A stretch of 64,000 nucleotides of DNA from UBA5287 sp041672395 (GCA_041672395.1 JBAYZS010000004.1:1-64000), one strand, 5' to 3'. Numbered from the stretch's first letter, positions 42,126 through 51,721 are shown. The notes: generated from the sequence alone by a model not told the origin. Program-made: numbers and translations.

Positions 42126-44222
42126 ATGATAGATATTCTACAAACTGACATAAAGTTTATTCCCGGTGTTGGGCCTAAACGAGCTGAAGTCCTGAACAAA
42201 GAAATCGATGTGTTTACTTTGGGCGATCTATTACGTTGGTACCCATATCGTTATGTTGATAGAAGCCGAATGTATTATATTCATGAGATTGATGGTTCGA
42301 TGCCTTATGTTCAGTTGAAAGGTAGAATCACTGCTTTTGAATCATTTGGTGAAGGTAGGAAAAAACGATTAGTTGCCCATTTTACTGACGGAACGGGATT
42401 CGTAGATTTGGTATGGTTTCAGGGTGTTAAATTCTTTGAGAATAAATATATAATTAATCAGGAATACATTGTTTTTGGTAAGCCAAATCTATTCAACAAC
42501 AAATGGAATATTTCTCATCCTGAAATTGATTCATATTTGAACGAAAGTGACCGTCCTGAGGGATTTATGGCTATGTACAATACTACAGATGGGATGAAAA
42601 GACATAGTCTTAACTCTAAGGCTATGAAGAAAATCATCGAAAGCGCGTTTGGTATGTTGAATAATCGATTGCCTGAATCCCTATCTGTAGATGTAATAAA
42701 GACAGCTCATGTGATTCCTTTGCAGGATGCAATCGAGAACATTCATTTTCCAAAATCACCCATTCAATTACGGGATGCGGAAACAAGGTTGAAGTTCGAA
42801 GAGTTGTTTTATATACAACTGAATATTGTCAGATATACATCTGACAGAAAAACTAAACTTAATGGGTTTATATTCAAGAAAGTAGGCAAGAATTTGAATA
42901 CTTTTTATAAAGAATATATTCCCTTTGAATTGACAAATGCACAAAAACGCGTGATTAAAGAAATTCGCAAAGATACTGCTTCCGGAAAGCAAATGAATCG
43001 ATTGTTGCAAGGGGATGTTGGAAGTGGAAAGACGTTGGTTTCACTCATGTGCATGCTAATTGCTATCGACAATAATTTTCAGACTTGCCTAATGGCACCT
43101 ACAGAGATTTTGGCTTCTCAACATTTTGAGACTTTCAAAAAGATGCTTTCTGGAATGAAAATAGAAGTCGCGCTGTTGACAGGTTCCACCAAAAAGAAGA
43201 ACCGCGAAATAATTCATGAAGGATTGCGATCGGGTGATATTCAAATCCTTATTGGAACACACGCTTTAATTGAAGACACAGTCCAATTTAATAATCTTGG
43301 TTTTGTGGTAATTGACGAACAGCACCGATTTGGAGTTGCACAACGTGCGAAACTCTGGACAAAAAACGATCACCCTCCTCATGTATTAGTGATGACTGCA
43401 ACTCCCATTCCACGCACATTAGCAATGACCGTTTATGGTGATCTGGATGTATCAGTGATAGATGAACTCCCTCCCGGAAGGAAACCCGTGAAAACATTGC
43501 ATAGGTTTGATAAGAAAAGAGGTCCTTTGCATACTTTCATTCGAGAACAGATCAATTCCGGAAGGCAGGTTTATGTAGTATTTCCGTTGATAGAAGAGAG
43601 TGAAAAAATTGATCTCCGCAGTTTAGAAGAGGGGTATGTTCATATCAAAGAGGCTTTTCCCGAATTTAAAGTTTCAAAGATGCACGGTCGAATGAAACCT
43701 GCTGAAAAAGACGAGATTATGCACCAGTTTGTTGCAAATGAAACACAGATTATGGTTTCCACAACGGTAATTGAAGTAGGTGTGAATGTTCCAAACGCTT
43801 CTGTAATGGTTGTTGAAAGTGCACAACGATTTGGATTGTCTCAATTGCATCAATTGAGGGGAAGGGTAGGTCGTGGTGCTGAGCAATCGTATTGTGTTTT
43901 GATTACTCCTTACGAATTGTCAGCGGTGACGCGCAGACGAATGGAGATCATGACCGAAAGTAACGACGGGTTTGAGATTGCAGAAGCCGACCTCAAGTTG
44001 CGTGGTCCAGGAGATTTAGAAGGGACTCAACAAAGCGGTATACCTTTTGATTTGCATATCGCCGATTTTGTTCGTGACAATGATATCTTAATCAAAGCAA
44101 GAGAAGTAGCCGAACAAATAATTGACAAAGATCCTCAGTTGCAAGAACCGGAACATATCGTGCTAAAACATCAGCTGAGCCGTTTGAATGGTAACAGATT
44201 TGATTGGGGCAGAATAAGTTAA
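42126..44222 (+). CDS. recG: ATP-dependent DNA helicase RecG
   Basis: A 698-residue branch-migrating helicase for stalled forks and recombination intermediates. The N-terminal wedge (OB) domain has FIPGVGPKRAEVLNKE and VQLKGRITAFESFGEGRKKRLVAHFTDGTGFVDLVWF. Helicase motifs: I QGDVGSGKT, Ia MAPTEILASQHF, II VIDEQHRFGVAQR (DEQH), III MTATPIPRTLAM, V/VI VSTTVIEVGVNVPNA and LHQLRGRVGRG. Complete and of normal length. Converges with the ROK gene, with only 12 bp between stops. Confidence 0.97.
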   Translation: MIDILQTDIKFIPGVGPKRAEVLNKEIDVFTLGDLLRWYPYRYVDRSRMYYIHEIDGSMPYVQLKGRITAFESFGEGRKKRLVAHFTDGTGFVDLVWFQGVKFFENKYIINQEYIVFGKPNLFNNKWNISHPEIDSYLNESDRPEGFMAMYNTTDGMKRHSLNSKAMKKIIESAFGMLNNRLPESLSVDVIKTAHVIPLQDAIENIHFPKSPIQLRDAETRLKFEELFYIQLNIVRYTSDRKTKLNGFIFKKVGKNLNTFYKEYIPFELTNAQKRVIKEIRKDTASGKQMNRLLQGDVGSGKTLVSLMCMLIAIDNNFQTCLMAPTEILASQHFETFKKMLSGMKIEVALLTGSTKKKNREIIHEGLRSGDIQILIGTHALIEDTVQFNNLGFVVIDEQHRFGVAQRAKLWTKNDHPPHVLVMTATPIPRTLAMTVYGDLDVSVIDELPPGRKPVKTLHRFDKKRGPLHTFIREQINSGRQVYVVFPLIEESEKIDLRSLEEGYVHIKEAFPEFKVSKMHGRMKPAEKDEIMHQFVANETQIMVSTTVIEVGVNVPNASVMVVESAQRFGLSQLHQLRGRVGRGAEQSYCVLITPYELSAVTRRRMEIMTESNDGFEIAEADLKLRGPGDLEGTQQSGIPFDLHIADFVRDNDILIKAREVAEQIIDKDPQLQEPEHIVLKHQLSRLNGNRFDWGRIS

Positions 44223-44234
44223 AAGAGATTCAGA

Positions 44235-45065
44235 CTACACACAAAGAGCCGCAGCTCCCAAGATTCCAATATTCTGTAATTCCGATTTAAGTATCTTAAG
44301 TTTCTTGATAGAATTTGGAAATGGGAATTCAACAAGAGAATCGTACATTTTATCTTTAAACAAGTGAAAAGAATTCGAAATTGCACCACCAAAAATGATG
44401 GCTTGTGGATCAACCGATAGAACAATCATTTTCACTAAAACAGCAATGTGCCTTGCATATTCGTTCATGATATCAACGGCATCATTATCGCCAGTCTCAA
44501 ATCTCTGCATAATCTCTAAACCGCTGCTATTATATTTTGAAAAGAAGAAGCTTCCACAATATTCTTCCAGAATACCATCTAAATAAGGCATTTCGCCATA
44601 TTCACCTGAACCACAGTTTGCATCAGAAAGTAATTTCCCCTTTTGAATTATACCCCCACCAACACCTGTCCCTAAAGTAATGCCAACAAAATTCTCAAAA
44701 TCCTGACCTAAGCCATAAATGCGTTCACCCATTGCAAAACAATTTGCATCATTATTGATAAATACAGGTAAATCCAATTCCTTTTCCAGTAGGGATTTCA
44801 AGTGGACTTCATCCCAATTACGGATATTTTGAACGTGATAAACTATTCCTTTTTCACTGTCAACAACGCTTGGAACACCAATTCCAATCGCAGCAGTGTC
44901 GACTGATTTTAGTTCATGAATAGCTTCTTTCAATATATTTAGCGTTGTTTCTCCTCCTTTGTCGGCTTCTGTATTTTTTGTAACTTGTTTAATTAAGTGA
45001 TTTCCAATAACTAATCCTCCTTTGATAGAAGTAGCACCCAAATCTATACCAATAATATTTTTCAT
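44235..45065 (-). CDS. ROK-family sugar kinase-like protein without the zinc motif
   Basis: A 276-residue protein of the ROK group (repressors, ORFs, sugar kinases), probably a glucokinase or related sugar kinase. ATP/phosphate motif IIGIDLGATSIKGGLV, catalytic Asp in VFINNDANCFAMGE, and GITLGTGVGGGIIQKGKL are intact. The usual zinc loop (GHxxxxxxxxxCxCGxxGCxE) is missing: the region near 150-165 reads GSGEYGEMPYLDGILEEYCG, with Glu where the zinc/substrate His stands and no Cys cluster. No HTH is present, so it is not a repressor. I saw no clear promoter motif. Substrate uncertain. Confidence 0.82.
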   Translation of the reverse strand: MKNIIGIDLGATSIKGGLVIGNHLIKQVTKNTEADKGGETTLNILKEAIHELKSVDTAAIGIGVPSVVDSEKGIVYHVQNIRNWDEVHLKSLLEKELDLPVFINNDANCFAMGERIYGLGQDFENFVGITLGTGVGGGIIQKGKLLSDANCGSGEYGEMPYLDGILEEYCGSFFFSKYNSSGLEIMQRFETGDNDAVDIMNEYARHIAVLVKMIVLSVDPQAIIFGGAISNSFHLFKDKMYDSLVEFPFPNSIKKLKILKSELQNIGILGAAALCV

Positions 45066-45296
45066 TTCCTATAGTTTTAATTATTACAATGATTTATGCT
45101 TAGATTACCCACAAATTAAAGCAAAAAAATTGTAATAATGAAATATGATTCTCAAACCAGAAAGGGAGAAGCATTTTGCCCCTCCCTTTACAAGATTTAG
45201 TTCATCGATATTCTATATATGGTTATGTCGCGATATGAACGAAACTAAACTCAGATACTATTGCTAAACTAATTTTTGTTCAAGTTTGTTGATTTC
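45066..45296. other. 231-bp spacer with one hairpin
   Basis: AAAGGGAG (45161-45168) and CTCCCTTT (45182-45189) form an 8-bp stem without a T run, about 110 bp after the receptor gene's stop. Otherwise AT-rich; nothing coding. Confidence 0.4.
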
Positions 45297-47348
45297 TTAT
45301 TTCGTAAAAGAATAATTGATTCCACCCGAAAGCCAAAATCCCGGTTGAGGAATATTTCCCAAATCAACATACATTTTATTGAAAATGTTGTTCCCATTCA
45401 CAAACAAGTTCAAGTCGTTCAGTTTATAATTCAATTTTATATCCAACACTGAGAACGGTTTGTACTGTATTTTTTCTCCCGGTTTTGTATTAACATACTG
45501 AACATAAGAGCCCTCTCTCTCCTGCCAACGAAAATTCCATGACATTGTCATATTCTCAACAATATTATGTGTTAAACCTGCTGTGAACTTATGCTTCAAG
45601 TGGTTGAGCGTATAATTTGAAATCCATTCATCGGCAACTTTATTCTGATTTAAATAAGTGTATCCCAAATCAAAACGACGCAGTGGTTGTTCTCTACCAA
45701 GAATCTGTTCCATATCAAGAGTCAGATAAGATTCTACCCCGGATTTATCTATTCGTGTGAGGTTGCGAGATTCCCAAAGCGCATCAGGAGAAGGCTTTAG
45801 CCAGTCGATCAGATTGTCGCTTATCATATAAAAAGCAGAAACTGTTGCCCTTAAGAAATGATTTTTTAGTTTTATACCCACTTCAAGAGACTGCGAATTT
45901 TCTGTTGTTAAATTGGTGTTGCCGGTATGTGTTTTTGTTGTGTAATATAAATCGGTGAACGTGGGCATTCTGGTTGCTTTATTCCAAGATGCGTAAATGC
46001 TCACATTATTATTTGGTCTGTATGAAGCGTTGATGGAGGGATATAAGTTAACTTTATTGACTAATGCAGAATTCTGATTCAGCAAACCTCCTAATGATAA
46101 TGAAAACTTGTCGACGATAAAATTGTGTTCAAGAAAATAGCTCATGTTAGTACGATTGTCCGATTTTGTATATTTCCCGATTGTATCATTCATCTGTTTT
46201 CCAAGCACATTACTCAATATACCCTCATTCCGGAATTCACTTCCGAAACTTGAAATACCCAATTTTGAAGTATATTGAAAAGCCATATTCATACCAAAAA
46301 CATCGCTTCGGTGATAATTATGATCTGTATACCAAGAAGGAATATCAGGAGTACCCTCGCGGATCAGTTGAAACTCATCAAAGTGTCTGTTCATGTAGAA
46401 TTGAGGTATAAATTTCAATTTGCCCATGGTTTCCCCCCTAACCGACGCAAAAAATGACTCAGTATCTTCGTACTGATTAGGATAAGCTGCTGTGTAGAAA
46501 GTGTTTGCGCCATAATCTTTATCATTGTAACCAAATTGAAAATCGATATTCGCATTATTTACTTCAAATTGACTCTGCCAAAGGAGGTTGACGATTTCAT
46601 AATCGCTGTTTGCTATATAACCGTCTGAACTTTTATAACCGGTCGATAAACTGTGAACCGACGATTTTGTCTTATATGCGCCTCGGACTTCAGCACCAAA
46701 TAGTCCATGCATACCACCTTCAAGTTTGGCGTATGCGTTTGATTCTGTATCTTTTTTTGTGATTATGTTAATTCCTCCAGAAAAAGCGCTCGAACCATAA
46801 ACCAAACAAGATGGTCCTTGTACGATTTCAATGCGTTCAATATCAGAAAGATTGATGGGGATATCAAAACTGTAGTGCCCGGTATGTGGATTGGTAAGGT
46901 TAATACCATTTAGAAGAATTGCCGCCTGATCAAATGAGCCACCGCGAAGAGAAACATCCGCTTGTACACCGTGCGGTCCGCGTTGCAGGACATCAACTCC
47001 TGCTACATAATTCAATAAATCTTCAATACTTCGAACGGGTGCTTGCTCAATCTCAGCACTTGTAATCACGGTAACCAGCTTTGTCGCCAAATTCATTGGC
47101 AAATCCACTGTCGATGCGGTTACCACAACTTCATCCAACTGAGTTAAAGAGATGCTGTCAGATTGAGAATCAATGTTCACTCGTTCTACCGGAATTACTG
47201 CTGCTGCATGTGCACTCATTAATGCTACTCCGGATAAAACGCCGATAGTAACACTTTTATGAATACTGTTAAAAACGCTGTAGGTCTTACGTGCAAAGCG
47301 TTTGAAGCGAAAAGCTTTTTTGTTGTTAAACGGATTTCTTTTGTTCAT
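45297..47348 (-). CDS. TonB-dependent receptor, BtuB-like, with extended signal region
   Basis: A 683-residue outer-membrane receptor. The N-terminus is unusual: about 30 basic/aromatic residues (NKRNPFNNKKAFRFKRFARK, then TYSVFNSIHKS) before the hydrophobic core VTIGVLSGVALMSAHAAAV, an extended signal sequence that recurs in one Bacteroidales receptor group. Then a TonB-box-like LDEVVVTAS (about 70-78), plug domain (PVRSIEDLLNYVAGVDVLQRGPHGVQADVSLRGGSFDQAAILLNGINLTNPHTGHY and IERIEIVQGPSCLVYGSSAFSGGINIIT), and the barrel to the C-terminal LSGGINYSFTK. The plug resembles BtuB and catecholate receptors; cobalamin or a related chelate is a reasonable guess. I saw no cobalamin riboswitch upstream. 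Confidence 0.88.
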   Translation of the reverse strand: MNKRNPFNNKKAFRFKRFARKTYSVFNSIHKSVTIGVLSGVALMSAHAAAVIPVERVNIDSQSDSISLTQLDEVVVTASTVDLPMNLATKLVTVITSAEIEQAPVRSIEDLLNYVAGVDVLQRGPHGVQADVSLRGGSFDQAAILLNGINLTNPHTGHYSFDIPINLSDIERIEIVQGPSCLVYGSSAFSGGINIITKKDTESNAYAKLEGGMHGLFGAEVRGAYKTKSSVHSLSTGYKSSDGYIANSDYEIVNLLWQSQFEVNNANIDFQFGYNDKDYGANTFYTAAYPNQYEDTESFFASVRGETMGKLKFIPQFYMNRHFDEFQLIREGTPDIPSWYTDHNYHRSDVFGMNMAFQYTSKLGISSFGSEFRNEGILSNVLGKQMNDTIGKYTKSDNRTNMSYFLEHNFIVDKFSLSLGGLLNQNSALVNKVNLYPSINASYRPNNNVSIYASWNKATRMPTFTDLYYTTKTHTGNTNLTTENSQSLEVGIKLKNHFLRATVSAFYMISDNLIDWLKPSPDALWESRNLTRIDKSGVESYLTLDMEQILGREQPLRRFDLGYTYLNQNKVADEWISNYTLNHLKHKFTAGLTHNIVENMTMSWNFRWQEREGSYVQYVNTKPGEKIQYKPFSVLDIKLNYKLNDLNLFVNGNNIFNKMYVDLGNIPQPGFWLSGGINYSFTK

Positions 47349-47379
47349 ATAATTAAATTATTTTAATAAAGATGAGCTG

Positions 47380-47387
47380 CAAAAATA
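47380..47387 (-). promoter_or_regulatory. -7 promoter element of the BtuB-like receptor gene
   Basis: TATTTTTG on the minus strand matches TAnnTTTG, 32 bp before the start. Confidence 0.6.
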
Positions 47388-47474
47388 CTACTTTTATGTA
47401 AATAAAAAGGAGTTCTTTCCGATATTAGTCGCCACTTTTGCAATCAGAAATATGATTATAATCTATAAAAACGC

Positions 47475-47482
47475 TATATTTG
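47475..47482 (+). promoter_or_regulatory. -7 promoter element of the esterase gene
   Basis: TATATTTG matches TAnnTTTG, 30 bp before the ATG. Confidence 0.6.
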
Positions 47483-47511
47483 TGTACATTATCAGTAACA
47501 ATATATAACAA

Positions 47512-48345
47512 ATGAAAAAGACCATTTTATTATACATTCTTTTGTTTGCAATGTCGTTTGTAGCTGTATCGCAACAAACAAAATATCAAATAGTTACTGA
47601 TATTCCCTATTACCAAGCACAAGTCACAAATTCAGATTCATATATCAAAGAGAGATGCAAACTAGACATCTATTATCCCGTTGATAAAAAAAACGTTGCT
47701 ACTGTTGTTTGGTTTCATGGAGGCGGACTCACAGGCGGGAGCAAAGAAATTCCCGAAGCACTTAAAGAGCAAGGTCTGTGTGTTGTTGGAGTCAATTATC
47801 GTTTGGCACCAAAAGTAAATGCACCGGCATATATAGAAGATGCGGCCGCTGCAGTGGCATGGGTATTTAAAAATATCGACAAGTATGGAGGCAATCCCTC
47901 CTTGGTTTTTGTTTCTGGTCATTCCGCCGGCGGATATCTCACATGCATGGTAGGTCTTGATAAACAATGGCTTGCAAAACATAATATTGATGCTAATCAT
48001 ATAGCTGGTCTTATCTCGCTAAGTGCTCAAACTATTACTCATTTTTCCATCCGAAAGGAACGTGGAATGCCTGATACTCAGGCATTAGTAGACAAGTATG
48101 CTCCGCTTTATCACGTGCGTGCCGATGCGCCTTCCCTGCTTTTGATAACTGGCGACAGAGAACTGGAAATGTTAGGTCGCTATGAAGAAAACGCGTATTT
48201 GGCCAGGATGATGAAGATTGTTGGGCATAAAGAAACAAAACTTTTGGAACTCCAGGGCTATGATCATGGGATGACTTATCCAGCTTTTCCTCTTCTGTTA
48301 CAAGAAGTGAAAAGAATAACTAATATTAGATCAAAATCTCTTTAA
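47512..48345 (+). CDS. Exported alpha/beta-hydrolase esterase
   Basis: A 277-residue secreted hydrolase. Signal peptide 1-21 (ends VAVSQQ). Oxyanion hole VWFHGGGLTGGSKE, nucleophile Ser in VSGHSAGGYLTCM, Asp in LLITGDRELEML, His in LQGYDHGMTYP: the complete triad of the BD-FAE/hormone-sensitive-lipase-like group. Likely cleaves carboxyl esters, perhaps acetyl or feruloyl groups on carbohydrates; substrate not shown. It is transcribed alone, divergent from the receptor gene. Confidence 0.85.
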   Translation: MKKTILLYILLFAMSFVAVSQQTKYQIVTDIPYYQAQVTNSDSYIKERCKLDIYYPVDKKNVATVVWFHGGGLTGGSKEIPEALKEQGLCVVGVNYRLAPKVNAPAYIEDAAAAVAWVFKNIDKYGGNPSLVFVSGHSAGGYLTCMVGLDKQWLAKHNIDANHIAGLISLSAQTITHFSIRKERGMPDTQALVDKYAPLYHVRADAPSLLLITGDRELEMLGRYEENAYLARMMKIVGHKETKLLELQGYDHGMTYPAFPLLLQEVKRITNIRSKSL

Positions 48346-48423
48346 TTCTCCAGAATTTATCTCTCGATTATCAATTTGTAGCAATTATTAAAGATAATCG
48401 TTCCATTTATAACTAATTATTTG

Positions 48424-48431
48424 TAATTTTG
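48424..48431 (+). promoter_or_regulatory. -7 promoter element of maeB
   Basis: TAATTTTG matches TAnnTTTG, 37 bp before the ATG. Confidence 0.55.
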
Positions 48432-48468
48432 TTTGGTTATTCAACTTTATAAAGAAATTTAAAACAAA

Positions 48469-50769
48469 ATGGCAAGTACATTAAACGAAGAGGCTTTATG
48501 TTATCACTCTCAGGGGAAACCCGGCAAAATCGAAGTTATTCCAACAAAACCATACAGTTCACAACACGATCTATCTCTCGCATACTCACCGGGTGTTGCT
48601 GCTCCATGTCTGGAGATTGAGAAAAACCCCAGCAAAGCATACGATTACACAGCAAAAGGAAATTTGGTTGCAGTTATTTCTAACGGAACAGCTGTTTTAG
48701 GTTTAGGTAATATCGGCGCATTAGCCGGTAAACCCGTTATGGAAGGTAAGGGTCTGTTGTTCAAAATATTTGCTGGAATAGATGTTTTTGATATCGAGAT
48801 AAATGAGAAAGATCCGGAAAAATTTATCCAGATAGTAAAAGCAATCGCTCCAACTTTTGGTGGAATCAATTTGGAAGATATTAAAGCTCCCGAATGTTTT
48901 GAGATTGAAGAACGATTGAAAGAGGAATTAACTATTCCAATCATGCACGACGATCAGCATGGAACAGCAATTATCTCTTCTGCAGGATTGTTGAATGCTC
49001 TTGAACTTGCGGACAAGAAAATTGAAGATATTCGTATTGTTGTAAATGGAGCTGGAGCAGCAGCTAGTTCATGTACCAAGTTGTATATGGCTCTGGGCGC
49101 TAAGATAGAGAATATTGTAATGGTCGATTCAAAAGGTGTGATCACTAAAAAGCGCATTGACCTGAACGACCGTAAAAAGCCATTTGCTACCGACCGGGAA
49201 ATCACTACGTTAGAAGAAGCAATGGTTGGTTCTGATGTATTTCTTGGTTTATCTGTAGCAGGTGTTTTAACTAAGGAAATGGTTAGGTCGATGAATGATA
49301 ACCCAATCGTTTTTGCATTAGCGAATCCAAATCCGGAAATATCATATGAAGATGCTATGGCCTCTCGAGATGATATCATTTTTGCCACGGGCAGGTCCGA
49401 CTATCCGAATCAAATTAATAATGTTTTAGGATTCCCATATATATTCAGAGGCGCATTGGACGTAGAAGCTTCATGTATCAATGAAGAAATGAAGATTGCT
49501 GCTGTTTATGCGCTTGCCGAACTTACAAAAAAATCTGTGCCCGACGGTGTTAACAAAGCATACAGTGTAAGCAAAATTAAATTTGGCAGAGATTATATTA
49601 TACCAAAAGCGATTGATCCACGGTTACTTACAACCGTTGCTCCTGCAGTTGCAAAAGCGGCAATTGAGTCGGGTGTAGCACGCAAAAAAATTGAAGACTG
49701 GAATGCATATAATATCCGTTTGGATGAAATTATGGGTCTTGATAACAAGATGCTGCGCCAGTTTTTTGATTCCGCTAGAGAGAATCCTAAACGAGTTGTC
49801 TTCTCTGATTCTAATCATATCAATATGCTGAAAGCTGCCGAAATGGCACGCTCAGAAGGAATCTGTACTCCCGTTTTACTTGGGAACGAAGAAAAGATTG
49901 GTAAGCTGGCGGCTGCAAACAATATCAGTCTGGAGGGAATAGAAATCGTGAATCTTCGTCACGACAGAGAGGATGAACGTCGTTTGCGCTATGCCAAATT
50001 ACTCACCGAGAAACGTACACGTCAAGGGTTAACTCTTGATGAAGCTGTTGAGAGAATGTTCAACCGAGATTATTTTGGAATGATGATGGTTGAAACTGGT
50101 GATGCAGACGCTATGATTACTGGAGTATTTAGCAAATACACTAGTACAATTGAGATCGCTAAAGAGGTCATTGGAATACGCGATGGTTTCAATCATACTG
50201 CATCTATGCACATTGTGAATACAAAGAAAGGTATGTTGTTCCTTGCCGATACTCTTTATAATCGTGAACCATCTAAAGATGCGCTGGTTGATATTGCACG
50301 ACTTGCAAACGCGGCTGTAAAATGGTTCAATTATGATCCGGTTATTGCAATGGTTTCATATTCTAATTTTGGAACTGACACAGATGGAAGCCCGGCGCGT
50401 GTACACGAAGTTGTGGACTATCTTCATGCAAACTATCCTGAGATTGTTGTTGACGGAGAAATGCAAGTTAACTATGCTCTAAATCAAGAGTTACGCGACA
50501 GAAAATATCCATACACAAATTTAGCTGGGAAAGATGTAAACACATTGATTTTCCCAAATCTAAGTTCTGCAAATGCTGCTTATAAAATGTTACGTGAAAC
50601 TGGTTCAGGTGAGGTTGTTGGTCCAGTTCAGATGGGATTAAAAAAACCTGTGCATATTCTTGATGTTGAAACCAATGTACGTGATATTGTGAATGTTACC
50701 GCAATTGCAGTTGTGGATGCTATTGTTGAAGAACGAATCAGAAAAGAGAATTTAACCCGAATAGAATAG
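48469..50769 (+). CDS. maeB: NADP-dependent malic enzyme with C-terminal phosphotransacetylase domain
   Basis: A 766-residue two-part protein. Residues 1 to about 420 are malic enzyme: SLAYSPGVAAPCLEIEKNP, TAVLGLGNIGALAGKPVMEGKGLLFK, IMHDDQHGTAIISSAGLLNAL and the NAD(P) motif VVNGAGAAASS. It decarboxylates malate to pyruvate with NADP+. Residues about 430-766 are a PTA-like domain (VFSDSNHINMLKAAEMARSEGI, MMMVETGDADAMITGVFSKYTSTI, FPNLSSANAAYKMLRETG), which in MaeB proteins of other bacteria binds acetyl-CoA for allosteric control and lacks activity. Complete; monocistronic. Confidence 0.95.
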   Translation: MASTLNEEALCYHSQGKPGKIEVIPTKPYSSQHDLSLAYSPGVAAPCLEIEKNPSKAYDYTAKGNLVAVISNGTAVLGLGNIGALAGKPVMEGKGLLFKIFAGIDVFDIEINEKDPEKFIQIVKAIAPTFGGINLEDIKAPECFEIEERLKEELTIPIMHDDQHGTAIISSAGLLNALELADKKIEDIRIVVNGAGAAASSCTKLYMALGAKIENIVMVDSKGVITKKRIDLNDRKKPFATDREITTLEEAMVGSDVFLGLSVAGVLTKEMVRSMNDNPIVFALANPNPEISYEDAMASRDDIIFATGRSDYPNQINNVLGFPYIFRGALDVEASCINEEMKIAAVYALAELTKKSVPDGVNKAYSVSKIKFGRDYIIPKAIDPRLLTTVAPAVAKAAIESGVARKKIEDWNAYNIRLDEIMGLDNKMLRQFFDSARENPKRVVFSDSNHINMLKAAEMARSEGICTPVLLGNEEKIGKLAAANNISLEGIEIVNLRHDREDERRLRYAKLLTEKRTRQGLTLDEAVERMFNRDYFGMMMVETGDADAMITGVFSKYTSTIEIAKEVIGIRDGFNHTASMHIVNTKKGMLFLADTLYNREPSKDALVDIARLANAAVKWFNYDPVIAMVSYSNFGTDTDGSPARVHEVVDYLHANYPEIVVDGEMQVNYALNQELRDRKYPYTNLAGKDVNTLIFPNLSSANAAYKMLRETGSGEVVGPVQMGLKKPVHILDVETNVRDIVNVTAIAVVDAIVEERIRKENLTRIE

Positions 50770-50797
50770 GGGGAGATTCTGCTTAATATAAACTTAA

Positions 50798-50826
50798 GAC
50801 CCCGGGGGTATCCTCGGGGCTTCTTT
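50798..50826 (+). terminator. Terminator of maeB
   Basis: A GC-rich stem CCCCGGGGG / CTCGGGG flanked by AGA and TCT with a short loop, then TTTTT. Confidence 0.85.
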
Positions 50827-50845
50827 TTAATAACTTCGATGTTGC

Positions 50846-50967
50846 TCTCACCTTCCCTCTCACTATGGTCTCACTATGCTCTCGCCATTTTCCAAATATA
50901 TTCCCGCCAAGTTCATACAACATTCACACTGTTTTCAAACCATTTACCCATTTTGCTCCCAGAAAAA
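50846..50967. repeat. 11-bp tandem array, copy 3 of the TCTCACTATGG type
   Basis: After a first TCTCAC at 50846, 11-mers starting at 50858, 50869, 50880, 50891, 50902, 50913, 50924, 50935 and 50957 all begin with TC (50946 begins AC). The first two are TCTCACTATGG and TCTCACTATGC; later ones decay to forms such as TCACACTGTTT. It lies between the convergent maeB and a secreted-protein gene and is non-coding. Confidence 0.82.
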
Positions 50968-51004
50968 TACCTTATAAATCTGATGGTATTTTGCTTTTTA
51001 TTGG

Positions 51005-51691
51005 TCAGTACATCCTCTTCATTCGTTTTTCGATCACTTTTCTTTTCTGTGATTTTTTCGTCAGTTTATCCAATGTTTTTTCGGGTTCTTTTTCTGGTTG
51101 ATACTCTGTTGTAAGCATCAGTACTGAAAGTGTGTCTTCATCAATTTTCTTAATTGCAAAGGCAACGACTTGGTTCTCAACAACCTCATTCTTCGCGAGT
51201 TTAATTCTATAATCGTTTGTTGGATTATAATCGAATATGATATCATCATGGCCCATATTAAAGACTCTTATCTTTTTTACTTTTAAATTTGTTTTGAATA
51301 GCGCAATTCCTGCATCATTTGTCACACCACCAACTAACACTTTGTTTTTATCGTTCAGTAATTCAATCAAAACCCCTTTCTCAAAGAAATTGTCTTGATT
51401 TATCACGCTAATAGTGAGCGTGTCTTTTTTAGTATTTACCATGCTTTGAGCTTCAGTTTTTGTGCCTGAATAATCTGTGGTATTAATCAAAAGATAATTA
51501 TCGGCATAAGTGTAAGTTCCTTCACCAACAATATTGCTCAGCAGATTCATACCATCATCCATGTTGAATTTAGCCGTATTTTTTTCGAAAATCAAGTAAT
51601 TGTCTCCTTCTTTAAAAGTTCCTTCAAAATCTTGTGCGATAGCTATAGATGAAGATAAAATTATGAGTAGGGTAAAGATATTCCTAAGCAT
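51005..51691 (-). CDS. Exported protein of unknown function
   Basis: A 228-residue protein with a signal peptide (MLRNIFTLLIILSSSIAIA, cleavage before QDFEG). The mature part looks like a beta-rich lipocalin-type or carboxypeptidase-regulatory fold (FEGTFKEGDNYLIFEKNTAKF ... GEGTYTYADNYLLINTTDY ... GVTNDAGIALFKTNLKVKKIRVFNMG), and the C-terminus is strongly basic (from KLTKKSQKRKVIEKR). Start at 51691 is preferred: the frame to 51712 begins almost at the transcription start predicted from the element at 51722-51729. No known motif; no partner gene. Confidence 0.7.
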   Translation of the reverse strand: MLRNIFTLLIILSSSIAIAQDFEGTFKEGDNYLIFEKNTAKFNMDDGMNLLSNIVGEGTYTYADNYLLINTTDYSGTKTEAQSMVNTKKDTLTISVINQDNFFEKGVLIELLNDKNKVLVGGVTNDAGIALFKTNLKVKKIRVFNMGHDDIIFDYNPTNDYRIKLAKNEVVENQVVAFAIKKIDEDTLSVLMLTTEYQPEKEPEKTLDKLTKKSQKRKVIEKRMKRMY

Positions 51692-51721
51692 GATGTGAAA
51701 ATTTAAGTGCATTTATTTCTG

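Noticed and set aside
45161..45189. Hairpin as a terminator of the receptor gene
   Set aside because: It is about 110 bp after the stop and has no T run on either strand, so I list it only as a spacer feature.
47349..47511. Cobalamin riboswitch upstream of the BtuB-like gene
   Set aside because: The gap of 163 bp is too short and I found no B12-box-like conserved core.
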